Assembly: GCA_022747635.1 (NCBI GenBank) | Contig: JAKTNV010000006.1 | Coordinates: 70,154,590 to 70,218,589, forward strand | DNA from: Hetaerina americana | Lineage: Eukaryota > Arthropoda > Insecta > Odonata > Calopterygidae | Length of the DNA: 64,000 bases | Direction: 5' to 3' | Part shown: positions 23,396-35,154 of the stretch, one piece after another | Layout of the letters: each line of letters opens with the position of its first letter | How positions within the stretch are numbered: the stretch's first letter is position 1 | Notes under the pieces: generated by a model | The model's input: the letters and a program-made list of their open reading frames with translations, nothing else | The model's database searches: none | What the model was told of the DNA's origin: nothing | Translations under genes and position numbers: made by a program

Positions 23396-24645
23396 TTTCC
23401 TCAGAGCGCCAGCTCTCCATCATAACAGATCCCATTCTGGTCGCAGAGGAAGGAGAAAGTTTAGCGAGAAAAAGGAGCAGGAGAAATATAAAGCAGGAGA
23501 ACGTCCACGGGTGGACCCAAATCTCGAGGATGTCCCACGCCCCCTCGCCGATCGTTCATTCTCATCGGGCAACGATGCGATATGAACGCGCGGCAATCAT
23601 TTTTTTGGTCACCTCCGCGTCATGCCACTCCTTTTTAACGCGAACCCATCACCTCTCGAGAGATGCCACCGCAACCTGCCGAGGAAGGGGTGAGGGGGAT
23701 GGGGATAAAAACGTTGAGGCGATGAAGGAAGGAGAGATATCCGTTGTCCGCTCCGAAAAGCCTCGCGCGTTCCAACCGTGCCACGTCCGCAGACGCCTCC
23801 CGCCGGACCAGAAAAAAGCGTAACGCGATCCCTTTACTTTCTCCGGCGGGGTTGCGAGCATAAAAAAGAGGAGGAAAAAACGCGAGAGAAAGAATCCCCC
23901 CCCCAACCTGCCCCCCCGAAGTCCGTTCGCACATCCAACCAACCGACTGGCCAACAAGCGTACACATCAAACCCAATGGAAAGCTCGAAGGGTCGCAAGA
24001 AAGGGCCTTCATGGCATTCGAAAGATAAGGCGGATGGATCTTCCACCCACTCAGTGAACATGCCCACCATTCCACTCCCCCCCCCTCACAAACCCCTTAT
24101 CCTCTCGGGTCCACATACGGTGACGGAGGACGCAGCATCCGAGGCTGGGTTTTAGAAATTTCTCGAATGAGCGGTAGTGATCCAGAAATACTTTGGGACG
24201 TGTTAAAAGCTGTGCGGACGGGCTGTAAGGTGGACGAGGTACGGTGGAGGGTATGGGGAGGGAGAGGGAATCTCGGAAAATAGGGGTAGGAAGAAAGAGG
24301 AGAGGGCCCGGAAAGGTCCAGGGCGAATGGTGATGGCGAGGGAAAGGTAAAGAAGGAAGAGGGACTAGAGACATGCCCATCCTCTTCTCTGCCCCCTTGC
24401 CGAGATGAAAAAAGATGTGTGGAGCGTCTTCTGGGAGCGTATTGTGCAGAAAGGGTGGGAGGAGTGGCAGAGAGAGAGGGGAAGATGGAGAGGAGGAGAT
24501 GGGAAGTAGAAGCAGAAGGGGAGAAAAGGGCTTTGACGAAACGGGAAAGGGAATGGATTCCGTCACCGAGAGAGAAGTAAGGAGGGCCAAGAGCGTGAAA
24601 GCGTATTCGTCGGAGGAGAAACGCAGTTCATGACAGTAAAATGCA
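23396..24645. other. Mixed GC-rich and strand-asymmetric island
   Basis: The first part (23400-24130) alternates purine-rich and pyrimidine-rich blocks. The second (24200-24640) is strongly purine-rich on the plus strand. Frames of 70-312 codons on both strands (for example minus 24051-24989) have biased composition and no recognised domain. A CpG-containing regulatory region or an unrecognised exon cannot be excluded for 23520-24150. Confidence 0.5.
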
Positions 24646-25238
24646 TTGTTGACGGTGTAATTCCACGCACCCAGTGACTGCAGCTTAAACGTGCACGAAT
24701 TTGCTCGAATTATTTTAAATGTTAATGGACGAAATCCAACGAAGAAGAAGAACAGAATTGAATAATGACTGGAAAAAGTTAAGACACTCGCAAGTAGATC
24801 AAAGGCAAAGGAAATTTTGGGAAGAAGAATTAAATTAAGAAATGACTGAAGATAACTTGGTAACCAAATGAGGATACAAAAAAGGATTTTGCTAACCTTA
24901 ATGAGGTTTACTCTCACCTGAAAAAAGAATGATTTTGATAGTCTCAACAAAGAAAGGAAGTTAATCCGTTTTAACCTTTCGTCCTTCAACTTTATTCGCT
25001 TATCTTTAGCACAGAGACATTTATGTAGAACTGGTGGAATAAATGAGATCAGCCTAACTCAAAAGGAGAAATGTATTTCTAACTCAATAAGATGCTTCTC
25101 GATTCAGAAACATCTTCACATCTGTCTTAACACATTTCGATGAAAACAAAGTCTTGACCTCAGCTCAAACCTTGATGATTACATTGTCATTAAGAATTCT
25201 TCCTAAAATAAAATGTTCAACTGACGTATTAATAAATA
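24646..25238. other. No recognised gene
   Basis: AT-rich; the hydrophobic minus frame running through part of it is an extension of the purine-island frame. Confidence 0.35.
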
Positions 25239-25415
25239 ACATAAAACCATAAACACAGTCAATAACCCTTATGTCGGCTTGGTAGTTAGATGGTAGAGTT
25301 CACCCAGTGCTAAGCCCGACGGCGTGTGAAATTCACAGATAAGCTTAGGGGAGCCATTTCCTTTCCCTGTGCTGGTTATGGTTTCCCAGGAAGATCTGGT
25401 ACCCGAAACACCAGA
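25239..25415 (-). repeat. SINE body and tail, same family as 36.7 kb, 5'-truncated
   Basis: The minus-strand reading GGTACCAGATCTTCC, CATAACCAGCACAGGGAAAG, CGTCGGGCTTAGCACTGGG, TACCAAGCCGACAT and GACTGTGTTTATGG follows in the same order the body of the SINE at 36.7 kb. The tRNA-like head is missing. Identity is high over about 175 bp. Confidence 0.75.
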
Positions 25416-27235
25416 ATTCGGGTACCGGAATAAATAGCATATTGTATCAGAAATGTGCTTCGAAGATTCAAGGTTGGTAGTACGCGATGTACAATTCTCT
25501 ATGGTTTGCTTAATTAGCAGAGTATAAAAACTGCTCAAGAGACGCCATAGCACATTTTATTATTAGTCTAAAAGGCCCATTAGGGATTTTCCAAAAATTG
25601 ATTAATCGTGTAGGAAATCGATTAAATAATAAGATCAGTTCTAAAATAGTAAGACCTATTCAAAAAGGATTGCAAATCAATTATTTTTCGAAACGTTATA
25701 GGGTTTTCACTTACAAGTTGTGACAACAAGTGAAGTGACATCGTGAAAATGCCACCACCACAAAATGAGACTTAACGGCTAGTCAGATGAAAAGTAGTTG
25801 AATTTCTAATTAAGCCGATTGATATAGAGCTATGAAATATGGGCTTTGAAAAGAATTTGATATGGCACAGGAGCGCGGCTCATTTAGAAACTTTGAAAGA
25901 GGACTGAAAATTTGAAAGGAATTTTTCACTATAGGAATTGCAATAAAGTTAACTCTTTTATTTAAAACCCGGGGACGTGCGGAATTAATCAAATAATAAC
26001 GTTCTTTTGAACTAAGTGCATGCCTACCACTTTCAAATTTTTTGATTCGCCCAACTTGGAATTGCTTTAGTTTTTTGTGGGTCTGTAAGATAGATATATC
26101 TTTGAAACTAGCATAAAATCTAACCGTTCAACAGCTTCAACGATCGATCCAGCAGAATACATGCAGAATAAGAAAATAGTTAGAAAATGGTTTTTTATTC
26201 AACTTCATCACAAACCCTTTCGATGTTCGTAATAAATTCGACGGGTTAATCGGTTTCCAACCTGTGGTCTGCAATAACTTTGAAACGGTGTTCAAATGAA
26301 ATATCTTACCACGTTCTTTGAATTTTAAAATGATAATACTTGTTACTACATTTCGGGGAAAATTCTATGCAGTAATTCAAATTTGGAAGATTCCAGAATT
26401 AGCTCCCGCTAATATATTTGTCGTATTTAGCCTTCAAAACATACTTTACACTGTATCAACTTCAATCAATTGCATCATATGGTTACTAAAACAATATCAT
26501 CGATGAAATTTAACATTAATACACGAGTATTTTCACACAAATTCATTAAAAATTAGCGAATAAAAATAATTCCACCGATTACACCCAATGCGATAAATAT
26601 TCGAAACTACTCAAATACCAAACTTGTGTAGCCGGGAAAAATGAAATTAATGGGGCTATAAAAAATGATGCAAAAAGCGAGAACATCGACCTTCAGGACA
26701 GAAATTGTTAAGGCGTGGTGGAAAATAGGGATATATTTTCGATCATTACTGACATACGAGCATTAGTTTCCTCATTAACGCACTCTCTTTGGTAGATACA
26801 CTTTTCATCAACGGAAAACGGATTCTTTCAAATGACCTATTTCATACATTATCATAGTTTCTCAAAACGATTCCCTAGATGTTAGTATGTCATTGGAGTG
26901 TACCACAATGGTTTCTAAGATATCAAACTGGTATGACCCCACACCCCTCAATACATCGTCATTATTTGAATGAGTGTTTGAGACACTCTTCGGGCGAATC
27001 GTGAAGTTAAATCGCACAAATGCAGCTTTTATCACACTTCGTCCAATCAGCGTTAACACGAGATTCTTTATAGATAAACATGAACGCTTTAAAGAGTTCA
27101 TGCAAAACAGATTCCTAATTCCACCGTCCAATAGCATGTGTAGGCTTATGATTATGTTGTTATCAATGAACATGGTCTACGAAATGCGAATTTTATAAAA
27201 TATTGTAATTCTAAACCTTTTTTTACTGATATATT
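25416..27235. other. AT-rich DNA, no recognised gene
   Basis: Overlapping short frames on both strands at 26862-27198 carry no recognised motif. No repeats identified. Confidence 0.4.
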
Positions 27236-27630
27236 CAAAATAAATTGCCAAAAATCGCGAAGAAAAAGTACGGGGACATAGCTTGAGTTTGACAGAAAAA
27301 TAAGATCGAAAAAATTGGGATGAACAGAGAAATGCTTTGAAGAAGAACCTCGGGAAAAAAAGAGAGAGAATAGAAAAGGATATGTAAATATGCGACAGAA
27401 GAGACGGAGAAAAAAACCTCAAAGAGAAGGAAAACATGTAGATAAATTTAGAGCACTGAATACGATTTTTGAGGAAATTCTAAGAATACATCGATAAAAA
27501 GGTGAAGATTCAAAGGTGAAAAATGGAAGAGAATATGGGCGTGGGAAGAGATGCACGAACAAAGAACTCGAAGGAACATTTCAATCCTACGGAATTTATG
27601 CAACACTTTTATACAGCTGTGGGTTGGCAA
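27236..27630 (+). other. A/G-rich purine tract region
   Basis: The plus strand is a run of GAAGAAAA, GGGAAAAAAAGAGAGAGAA and GGAGAAAAA blocks for nearly 400 bp. It is more A-rich than the other purine islands. The minus frames through it are Ser/Phe-rich artefacts. Confidence 0.5.
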
Positions 27631-29456
27631 AGCCGATCTGCCCTTTTTGATGGAGCTTTGTTAAAACAATTCCAATCGACCAAAGTCTAAATCAAAATTT
27701 TACTGACCCATTTATGCTTATGAAATATTTAAAAAGTGCTGAGTTGATTAAATGGGTAGGGATGAGGCATATCTCTCGAATTATTTCTAAACCATTCAAA
27801 AAGATGAGAGCCTTCTTCTGTGGAGATTCGCCCTGGATAGTGCTATGCTAAATACATCCAACAGTTACAACTTGGCTTAAGAATTTGGCGGAGTGAGCCA
27901 AGTATATTTTCGTAAACCGATGCCTCGTCTAAATAACGATACGTTTTATTGGATAAAATTTCTTAAACCATCAGAATAGGACCTTAGAAAAACAAATTCT
28001 CATCCATTAAACCTTTTCATTGCTGAAAAAATAGCCTCTCTATAACGTTTTAAACGTGTGACATAACACGGAAATACATATTTCCGATGAACGAGTCGAA
28101 GACAAAAACATTTTTTACAGCACATTTGGGGTTCTATCTCAAATCTTATCCAAAATAAATAAATTTCACCATGCCTCAACACGTCCAAGCGAATGAATAC
28201 AAAAGGGAATATATACTTGCAAATGAGACTGAAGAAATTCTCAAAAATAAAATAATTTTTTTCAAGCCTTGCTCTGAAAATTAGTTTCAGAATTGTGAAA
28301 TAGACGGCGTATTGTTGAGAAAATTAATTTTCGGGAGGAAATGTGGCGATTTAAATTAATGGGCATAGTAAGTTTTCCAACATTATGTTTAGGGCGCTGT
28401 TTGGAAGGTTTTTTGGGGAAGCCGAATCACGCACCTCAATCAGAGAATAAATTGATCCTGATTATAGAGTTCTTGCACCGTTCGTTGGCGATATCCGATT
28501 TCTGTATTGCTATTTTGATAGCGTTAGGGATAAGAGAAACCCGATCTAATGGTTAAAAAGCGAAAATTAATACGAGCTCTCGGATTTGATATCAAACGAA
28601 TATCTGTATTTCTTTTACACAGGAGAGAGAGAGAAACCATAGTCACCCCCAGAAACTGAGAACATTATCAGCATGGCGCTTAATTCACGATTATTGCTTT
28701 AAATAAAAATTTAAAACAGTGTAACACTCGATAATTCGATGCTTTTCGGATAACTTCAGCAAGGAGAAGAGTTCAATTTTTTCCATTAAATTTGGGGATG
28801 AATATTTTATAGAAAGAATTAATGCCTACAGCCATTCGAGAAAAAACATACTTAAAAATAATCGCTCAACTGGGGGCTCTTACAAACGATCTACCGCATA
28901 TTCGGGATTAGGGAAATGAAACCTGAAAAAATACAAAAAACTATTCTTCATACTGATAGAAAGGTATTCATTTTAAAACTGAGGATATAACCAGAGAAGT
29001 AAATTGGACAAAAAATCATTCATAAATCGTTTTGTTGACGCTGTGTATAATACAAATGACGTGTAACATTTTATACATCTAAAAATACATCTCGCAGTAG
29101 CGTAAAATAGCAAATAGCGTAATTTCAAGATGATTACCACGGAAAAATAAGCAAATATATAGCTTAGAAATCATCATTTAAATGAAATTGCTAGATGAAA
29201 TTATTCGCGAATGAAATTTTACAGGACAAAGATTATACTGTTGCAACACAATGTCCTGAAAGTTAAGTATTGAACATAGGAAATATAAAATACTTGCATT
29301 TAAGTATGGTTAACCTATCACCATTCATACGTTTCCTCCAAAGTAAGTAACATATATAAGGTTTTATGCATATAACATCTGCACTCACACATAACATCTG
29401 CACTATATTAATAAACATTTTTTAGAAATTAAGCAATTTTATAGATTATCATAAAG
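27631..29456. other. AT-rich DNA with a small tandem duplication
   Basis: ATAACATCTGCACT occurs twice in tandem near 29370-29403 with a short spacer. Otherwise nothing recognised. Confidence 0.4.
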
Positions 29457-30372
29457 TAATCTAACAGTTGGGAGAGGTTCTGGACACAGCCACCAAATTT
29501 TGTGACTCCTAACAAAAAACAATTTAAAAACCTACTCTACATCAAGTCCCTCTGTATTTTTGAGTATTTCCTTCCTCCCTTCATCCCATTCAACATCTCT
29601 ATGCTGTTACTGCCCTTTCCTCATTCGCCTAATATTCTCCCCTATATTACAGTCTTCCACATCCTACTGCCGAATAGTACACCCTTAATACATGTTTCCC
29701 ACCTCCTTAAGATTTCTCCTAAAAAACCCTCTCCTCACACATCAAACCTAGTACTTTCTTATTTGCTTTCCTCTTGGCCCATTTTATCTTCTCCTCTCTT
29801 CTTTAAAACCAAATTTTAAAAGCCTCCAATCTACGCCTATCATCCGGTTCCAGTGACCACGTTTCAGCGCCGTACATGACTACACACTTTATCAAAGTTT
29901 TGTCGAGTCTTTTCTTAACAACCTTACTCAACGTCCCTGTCATCAACTCCCTCCTCCTTGTGAAAGCCTCTTTGCCAAGCGCAATTCTTCTCCTTGCGTC
30001 CCTACTACTTTCACCGCGTTGGTCCGAAACACTTCCCAGATACGTAAACTGTTCTACCTGCTGTAGTGTTTGCCCTGCGATTTAAATGTTTAGCATAGAT
30101 TATTGTCTTCTAGAAAATTGTATCTTCTTAGTAATAGTTATATTTATTACCATTCCATATCCAAAGCACTGAATTTACAATTTACTCCGCAATGCTTGCA
30201 ACCCCTACACTGACCGAAAAACTAGATCTGTGTCCTCAGCAAGCCAAACTGATTTTACGAATTCCCCGCCCACTTTCATTCCTGCCTCTAGTTCTTCCCT
30301 TGACTCTTTAATCATTCCCTCCACATACACGCTGAAGAGCTACTTTGGTAATGGGTAACCCTGCCTTACACC

Positions 30373-31215
30373 TCATTCTGACACTGCCCATCCGGACTCC
30401 CCATTCCCCACTCGCACCTGAGCACTCTGAGACAGGTACTGGTTGAGGATTAGTCTCCCTTCCCTCCAATCTATTCCTATTTTCTGCAATATACTCACTA
30501 GTTTTCCCCAACTCACTCTATTAAACGCTTTTTCGAAATCTACGAAACAGGCAAATACCTCCTGGTTGTATTCTATATTCCTCTCGATTAATAATCTTAT
30601 TACTGTAATGGCATCACGCGTACCTCTCCCCTTCCTATACCCAAACTGATTATCCCCTAAGTAGTCATTTTCCCTACTCTCTATCCATTTGTTTATGATC
30701 CTGAGAACAACTTTAGCTGCGTGGGATATCAAACTTATTGTCCTGCAGTCCTCACATGATGTAGCCTATACCTTTTTTGGAGTAGGAACTAAAACTGGTG
30801 TCACAAAGTCTTCCGGCCAGATTCCTTCCGCATAGATCCTACGAATCATCCCATATAACCTCTTCCTCCCATATTTTCCTAAACATTTCAGTAGTTCCGC
30901 AGGTATGTTATCCACCCACACGGCCTTGTTTAGCTTCATCTCCCTTAATGCCCTTTCTATCTCTTCTTCGAGTATGCCTAATCCTAACCTATCTTTCTCT
31001 ACGTCATGTTCCTTTTCTACGTATAGCTTTGTTGGTCTAAGTTCGTTACTATACAGTTTATCTACATAATCCTTCTGTCTCCCTTGGATCTTTCCTGTGT
31101 CAACTATTACCTTACCCGCCTTATCTCTAACTGTTAGCATAGATCTTCCTTTCTTACTCCCCGATAAAGATTTAACTTGGCTGTACAGCGCACCAATTTC
31201 ATCCTTCCCATGCAA
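30373..31215 (-). pseudogene. RTE-like reverse transcriptase, N-terminal half, two broken frames
   Basis: The upstream frame (30766-31215) covers the linker into RT, ending LVPTPKKV, equivalent to the 'VPIPKK' RT start. The downstream frame (30373-30732) reads AAKVVLRIINKWIESRENDY, then FGYRKGRGTRDAITVIRLL and ACFVDFEKAFNRVSWGKL. These are RT motifs 0-2 and A (the motif-A Asp is FVDFEKAF). A stop and a frame change separate the two halves near 30740-30765. Further 3', the FADD motif region near 30230-30260 reads WLAEDTDLV, so the catalytic YADD/FADD Asp pair is damaged. Confidence 0.75.
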
Positions 31216-31985
31216 ACTTTATATATCCTCACACTGCGTTTTCCATCATGCTTCTTTTGCTTTAATTGTTGCCCCTCTCAATTTATTATTAAGTCTTTGT
31301 ATATCATTTAAGCTGACTCTGTGTTTACATTCTGCCATATTCTATTCCCATCCATCGCTGTAACCATCTCATCCGTGATCCATGGTTTCCTTTTCCCATT
31401 AACGGTTCCTATAGTTTCATTTGCGGCTTTCGCTATCCCTTTCTTGATACATTTCTATTTTTCTTTGATGGTACTTAGCTCTTTACTGTCATCCATGATT
31501 GTTTCTATGGCCTGCTGATACATCCTCCCCCTCAATTCATTTGATGCTTTTACATTGCATCTCCTATCCTGCCGCCCCTGCCGTAAGTTTTTGAAATGGA
31601 CGCTGCACTTCATAACAACTAAATTGTGGTCAGGCTCCGCATCCGCTCCCGGGAAGCAATGCGAATTTATCTCACTGTTCCTAAACCTGTACCTAGCGAG
31701 GACATAATCTAACTAATACCTATCTGAGTCACCTTGCATTTTCCATGTGTACCTGCGCCTTTTAAGGTGTCTAAACCAAGTGTTGGTGATGACTAACCCC
31801 CGTCTCCTGCAAAACTGTAATGCTTTCTCCCCGCGGTCAATCCTCGTGTCTTAACCGTAGTGCCCCATCACAGTCAAATCCCCCATCACTATCAAATGTT
31901 TCCCTGCAGGAACACACGCGATTTTGTCCTTTAACTGATCGTTTATCCTATCGCATTCTTTGTCCTAACAATTGCTTGGTGGCAT

Positions 31986-32468
31986 CTATGACTGAACATT
32001 GACCAAGTTCGTCGGTTCCGCTTCTATCTTTACTTGTAATATTCTATCTGTGGCATGTTGTATGCTTACTACGCTTCTAACTCCTTTTTTATTCAATATC
32101 ATGGCAACCACTCGTTTGCTGGTGTCTCCGCTGCGGTGTGTTATTCGATAACTATCATTCCATTTATCTCCGCTATCCTTGCATCTCACCTTGCATAGAC
32201 CTAAAATATCTATATTTCCCCTTTCCATCTCTTGCTTAAAATTCTCCAATTTCCCTGTCCTCATCATTGTCCAAACATTCCACGTTCCTATTCTAACTAA
32301 CTTCGTCTTCTTCTCCTGCGTCTTCTGTCCTGCTGCTATTGGTTTTCCCTTGCAAAGGTTTCGTGGGATGACGACCGCGGAAACCTTGCCTCCCTTGTTG
32401 CCGGGCATGACAAACGGCCGATTGGGCCGAGCCCCGTAGTTGCCAGGATTCAAAATATCTCCATACAT
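31986..32468 (-). pseudogene. RTE-like APE endonuclease fragment
   Basis: The frame reads LVRIGTWNVWTMMRTGKLEN, continuing to a segment DILGLCKVRCKD and then VVAMILNKKGVRSVV and ILQVKIEAEPTNLV. These are the first strands of an APE-type endonuclease as found in RTE-like LINEs: GTWN carries the active-site Asn, and the usual catalytic Glu of 'L-E-(V/T)KW' is replaced in LCKVRCKD. The frame ends before the GDFN and SDH motifs. Upstream within the frame is a Gly/Asn/Lys-rich leader, which is the repeated 5' segment. Confidence 0.75.
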
Positions 32469-32481
32469 TTCTCCTTTCCAT

Positions 32482-32712
32482 CTATCGCTTAATATTCTCT
32501 AATTTCCTTGCCCTTAACATTGTCCTAACATTGCAAGTTTCTATGCTAACTAAATTGCCCTTCTTCTTCTGCGTCTTCTGTCCTGCTTCTTTCGGTTTTT
32601 TGGTAGAGTTTCGTGAGATGACGACCATGGAAGCCTCTCCCGCTCCCGGGCACGAAATACGGCCGATTGGGCCGAGTGCCGCAGTTTCCAAGACTGAAAT
32701 ACTATTTACCAC
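32482..32712 (-). pseudogene. Second, tandem copy of the LINE 5' segment and endonuclease start
   Basis: The frame ends in LVSIETCNVRTMLRARKLEN, a diverged twin of the endonuclease start in the neighbouring frame (RIGTWNVWTMMRTGKLEN). The leader also repeats: GPIGR/RPFV, VVISRNS/VVIPRNL, EAGQKTQKKK/AAGQKTQEKK. The offset between units is 250-253 bp. This copy is not followed by the rest of the endonuclease, so it is a partial 5' duplication. Confidence 0.75.
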
Positions 32713-33023
32713 CCATCATTTAAATCTTGGTAATGATAATTGAGGTGTCTTCCCGTTACCTTCCTTAGTGTTGTTTTTAAAGTGACACAATCACTCAGAG
32801 TCGTCCCACTGGGGTCAGACGCCTTTGAAGACGTCTTACTGAGGAATAGACGCTGCGTGGACTGCCTATCGCCTGCCTCAAAGCCTTTGACCTTACTAGC
32901 ATGGGTGACTCTACCAGGAGCAATTATCATTGCTTCCGCCAACACAGCTCTAGGGGTCATTGGAATGTACAAGCCCTTCCACCACGTTAAAGTTTTAGTC
33001 CATGGGAGGGTTCTATATTTCAA
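32706..33023 (-). pseudogene. Unrecognised 5' frame of the RTE-like LINE
   Basis: A 105-codon frame upstream of the duplicated segment; it has a Trp-rich start and a Lys/Thr/Ser-rich middle with no recognised domain. It may be the 5' UTR of the LINE, or a short ORF1 equivalent. The boundary of the element is taken from its right end because the sequence beyond becomes AT-rich. Confidence 0.4.
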
Positions 33024-33028
33024 GTAGA

Positions 33029-34775
33029 CTATTTCAAATTTTATTATTTGCTAGTTTATGGCGCTATAGGGAGGTTTTCACAACACTAGCTAGATTAAAT
33101 AGAGCTTTTTTAACCACGGTTTTAAAATAATTTTAATAACTTAGGCAAAATAACACGAAATAGATGCAAACACCTTAAAAAGTTTTTCTGGACAGAAATT
33201 CATCTCCGGATGCTGGTCAATAATTTTCCAAAAGAAAATTGAAAGGTTTTACTGCACAAGAAATGCTGTTCTCTTGAAAGTAGTCATTCTCATTTTTAAA
33301 CTGTAAATACGTTCAAACAAAGTTCATATATATGCTAAAATAGTTACACAACACGGTCATATTATTCCTACGCACTTTTTTAATTAGTTCTTAGCTAATA
33401 CGTATAGCATGACTTGAATAATATTAATAGAAGTAAATAGCAATGAAATTTCGCTTTACATTCGCTAGCAAATAATTATAATGGGAAAATAAACATTCCG
33501 ATTTATTTAAATGCCATTAATTACTGAGAGAATCTGTGGATTCCTGGACTGTTTCTAAAGCGTAGTTCCTGCGACTTCGCTCCTATTTTGCCTTAGCAAA
33601 CTCACATAATACCTTCATTTCAATGTGTTACTTCTGCGATGTTATAGAGGAGAAACGTATAATATTAACTGCGCAAGTACATATTACGCATTAGAAACGT
33701 GCAATACGTGGAAACCACCGAGCCTGCCTTTAGCCTCTTGAGTAAACTCACGCTTGCTAATTAGCCGACTTCATATAGAATGCAGGCTGGCACTTAGAGC
33801 CACCTCAAATTCAAGCTTGAAGTTGCACACTATATCTACTCTGAATATATAAATCCCGAGGTGGTGTTAAATTGGCTACAACTTCACTGAAAATTAAAGT
33901 GTATTTCTACACGGCAGTTGCCTCAGCATAGGAGATTAATACTCAACGACGAAAAATAACGTAATACGACTATTGTTAAAATTTAAAAAAAGAATCATCG
34001 ATACTCGGTCTAATGTATACTGTTAAATATTTATCAGTCATTAAATGAATTCGACTGACAAAGACAGTAAAGGAGAATATTTTAAAACAACATCACTCTT
34101 TACTTTTGAATTCCATTTATTAGTTTCAAAAATCCAATTACCGACGGAGATATTCATCAAAATATTAGCAATATAATTGCTTTGCACGTTATTCATTAAA
34201 ATGGATTATAAATTTTAGAGCCAAATGCAATTTCATCGATATTTTACTGAGCTATACTTCATTTGATTTTCATGCACCTATTGTGCCCAATTTTGAAAAA
34301 AGAATTCAACATGCTCTTCGTATCCGCTCGATTTTAAATCATTTCAGGGGAAATGTACACTGCAGACTAAATCGATGTCCGATATTTTTAAAATCATAAT
34401 TTACATTTACTGTTCTGAGAAAATTCACATGAAATTGTAACATCAAAGCCTCAACAAAATCGGGTACATATTTTTCTTCCGAGAATGGCTAGTTGGAGTG
34501 CACACATACCATTCAGATAATCTAACAAAGAAAATGCTCGGCGTAAGGTATTTACGATCGCTATCTTTGGTAGAATGAGCTGCAAATTTACGCAACGAGA
34601 CCAATGGGTGTCAGAAGAGCGCGCTAACGGAATGTGAAACTCACCAAATCAATCCCCAGCATGCAATCCAAACATTCCTATAGGTTAGCAGAGCGTTGGA
34701 TGAGGTCGGAGTCGTGAGTGATGACACGCACCGTACAGATAAAAATACATAGGTATTTAACTAGTGCGCATACCA
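33029..34775. other. AT-rich DNA, no recognised gene
   Basis: No frame above about 60 codons, no repeat recognised. Confidence 0.45.
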
Positions 34776-35154
34776 GAGTAAATTATTACAATTCAGGAAC
34801 ACTGCAGGGGCAAGGGGAGGTTGGAATGGGAAGAGGAAAAGTCCAGGAAAACAAAGGTGGAATAGGAGATTTTCGCGGAGAGATTTCATGGCGAGGAAAG
34901 GATTGGCCTGAGGGCGGGGGCGTAGAAGGCAGCGACGGTAAGGGGTTGGTGAGATGTCGATGGGGGCGGGAGGAAGAGGACGAAGCCGGATTTCGAGGAA
35001 CGGAGCGCGTGCAAGGGAGGAATAAATAGGGAACGTGATAGCTCACCGCCCTCGAGTGAGGTTTGAATCGGAATGCGAGATTCTCTGGGCTTCAGGGGTG
35101 GCGTGGAGAGGGCGGGAAACGGTGGGGAGAGAAGTTCTTTTTTATTCGTGCTCG
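34776..35154 (+). other. Purine-rich strand-asymmetric island
   Basis: G/A-rich plus strand (GGGGAGGTTGGAATGGGAAG, GGGCGGGAGGAAGAGGACG). Frames here (plus 34718-35029 Gly/Arg-rich; minus 34786-35046 Ser/Pro-rich) mirror each other and are compositional. Confidence 0.55.

Larger units (their letters stand above)
29457..33028 (-). mobile_element. RTE/BovB-like LINE, nearly full length (~3.6 kb), minus strand
   Basis: Read from about 33028 to 29457, the order is a 5' region, two tandem copies of a ~250-bp segment, an APE endonuclease, a linker, reverse transcriptase, a C-terminal domain and a 3' UTR ending CTGTTAGATTAC. The length is close to the usual 3.2-3.5 kb of RTE-type LINEs. Frameshifts and stops break the ORF in many places, and the RT active site is altered, so the copy is dead. 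The same family provides the copies at 7.5-9.7, 39.9, 45.3 and 47.5 kb. RTE/BovB is inferred from the 'GTWNVRTM' endonuclease start and the 'FGYRKGRGTRDAI' RT motif. Confidence 0.8.

Noticed and set aside
24051..24989. 312-codon minus-strand frame with hydrophobic stretches
   Set aside because: It runs from AT-rich DNA into a purine island. The hydrophobic part reflects T-rich codons and the rest is Ser/Pro-rich; no family or exon structure is visible.
29502..31518. Several plus-strand frames of 60-105 codons
   Set aside because: They are antisense shadows of the minus-strand RTE-like LINE.
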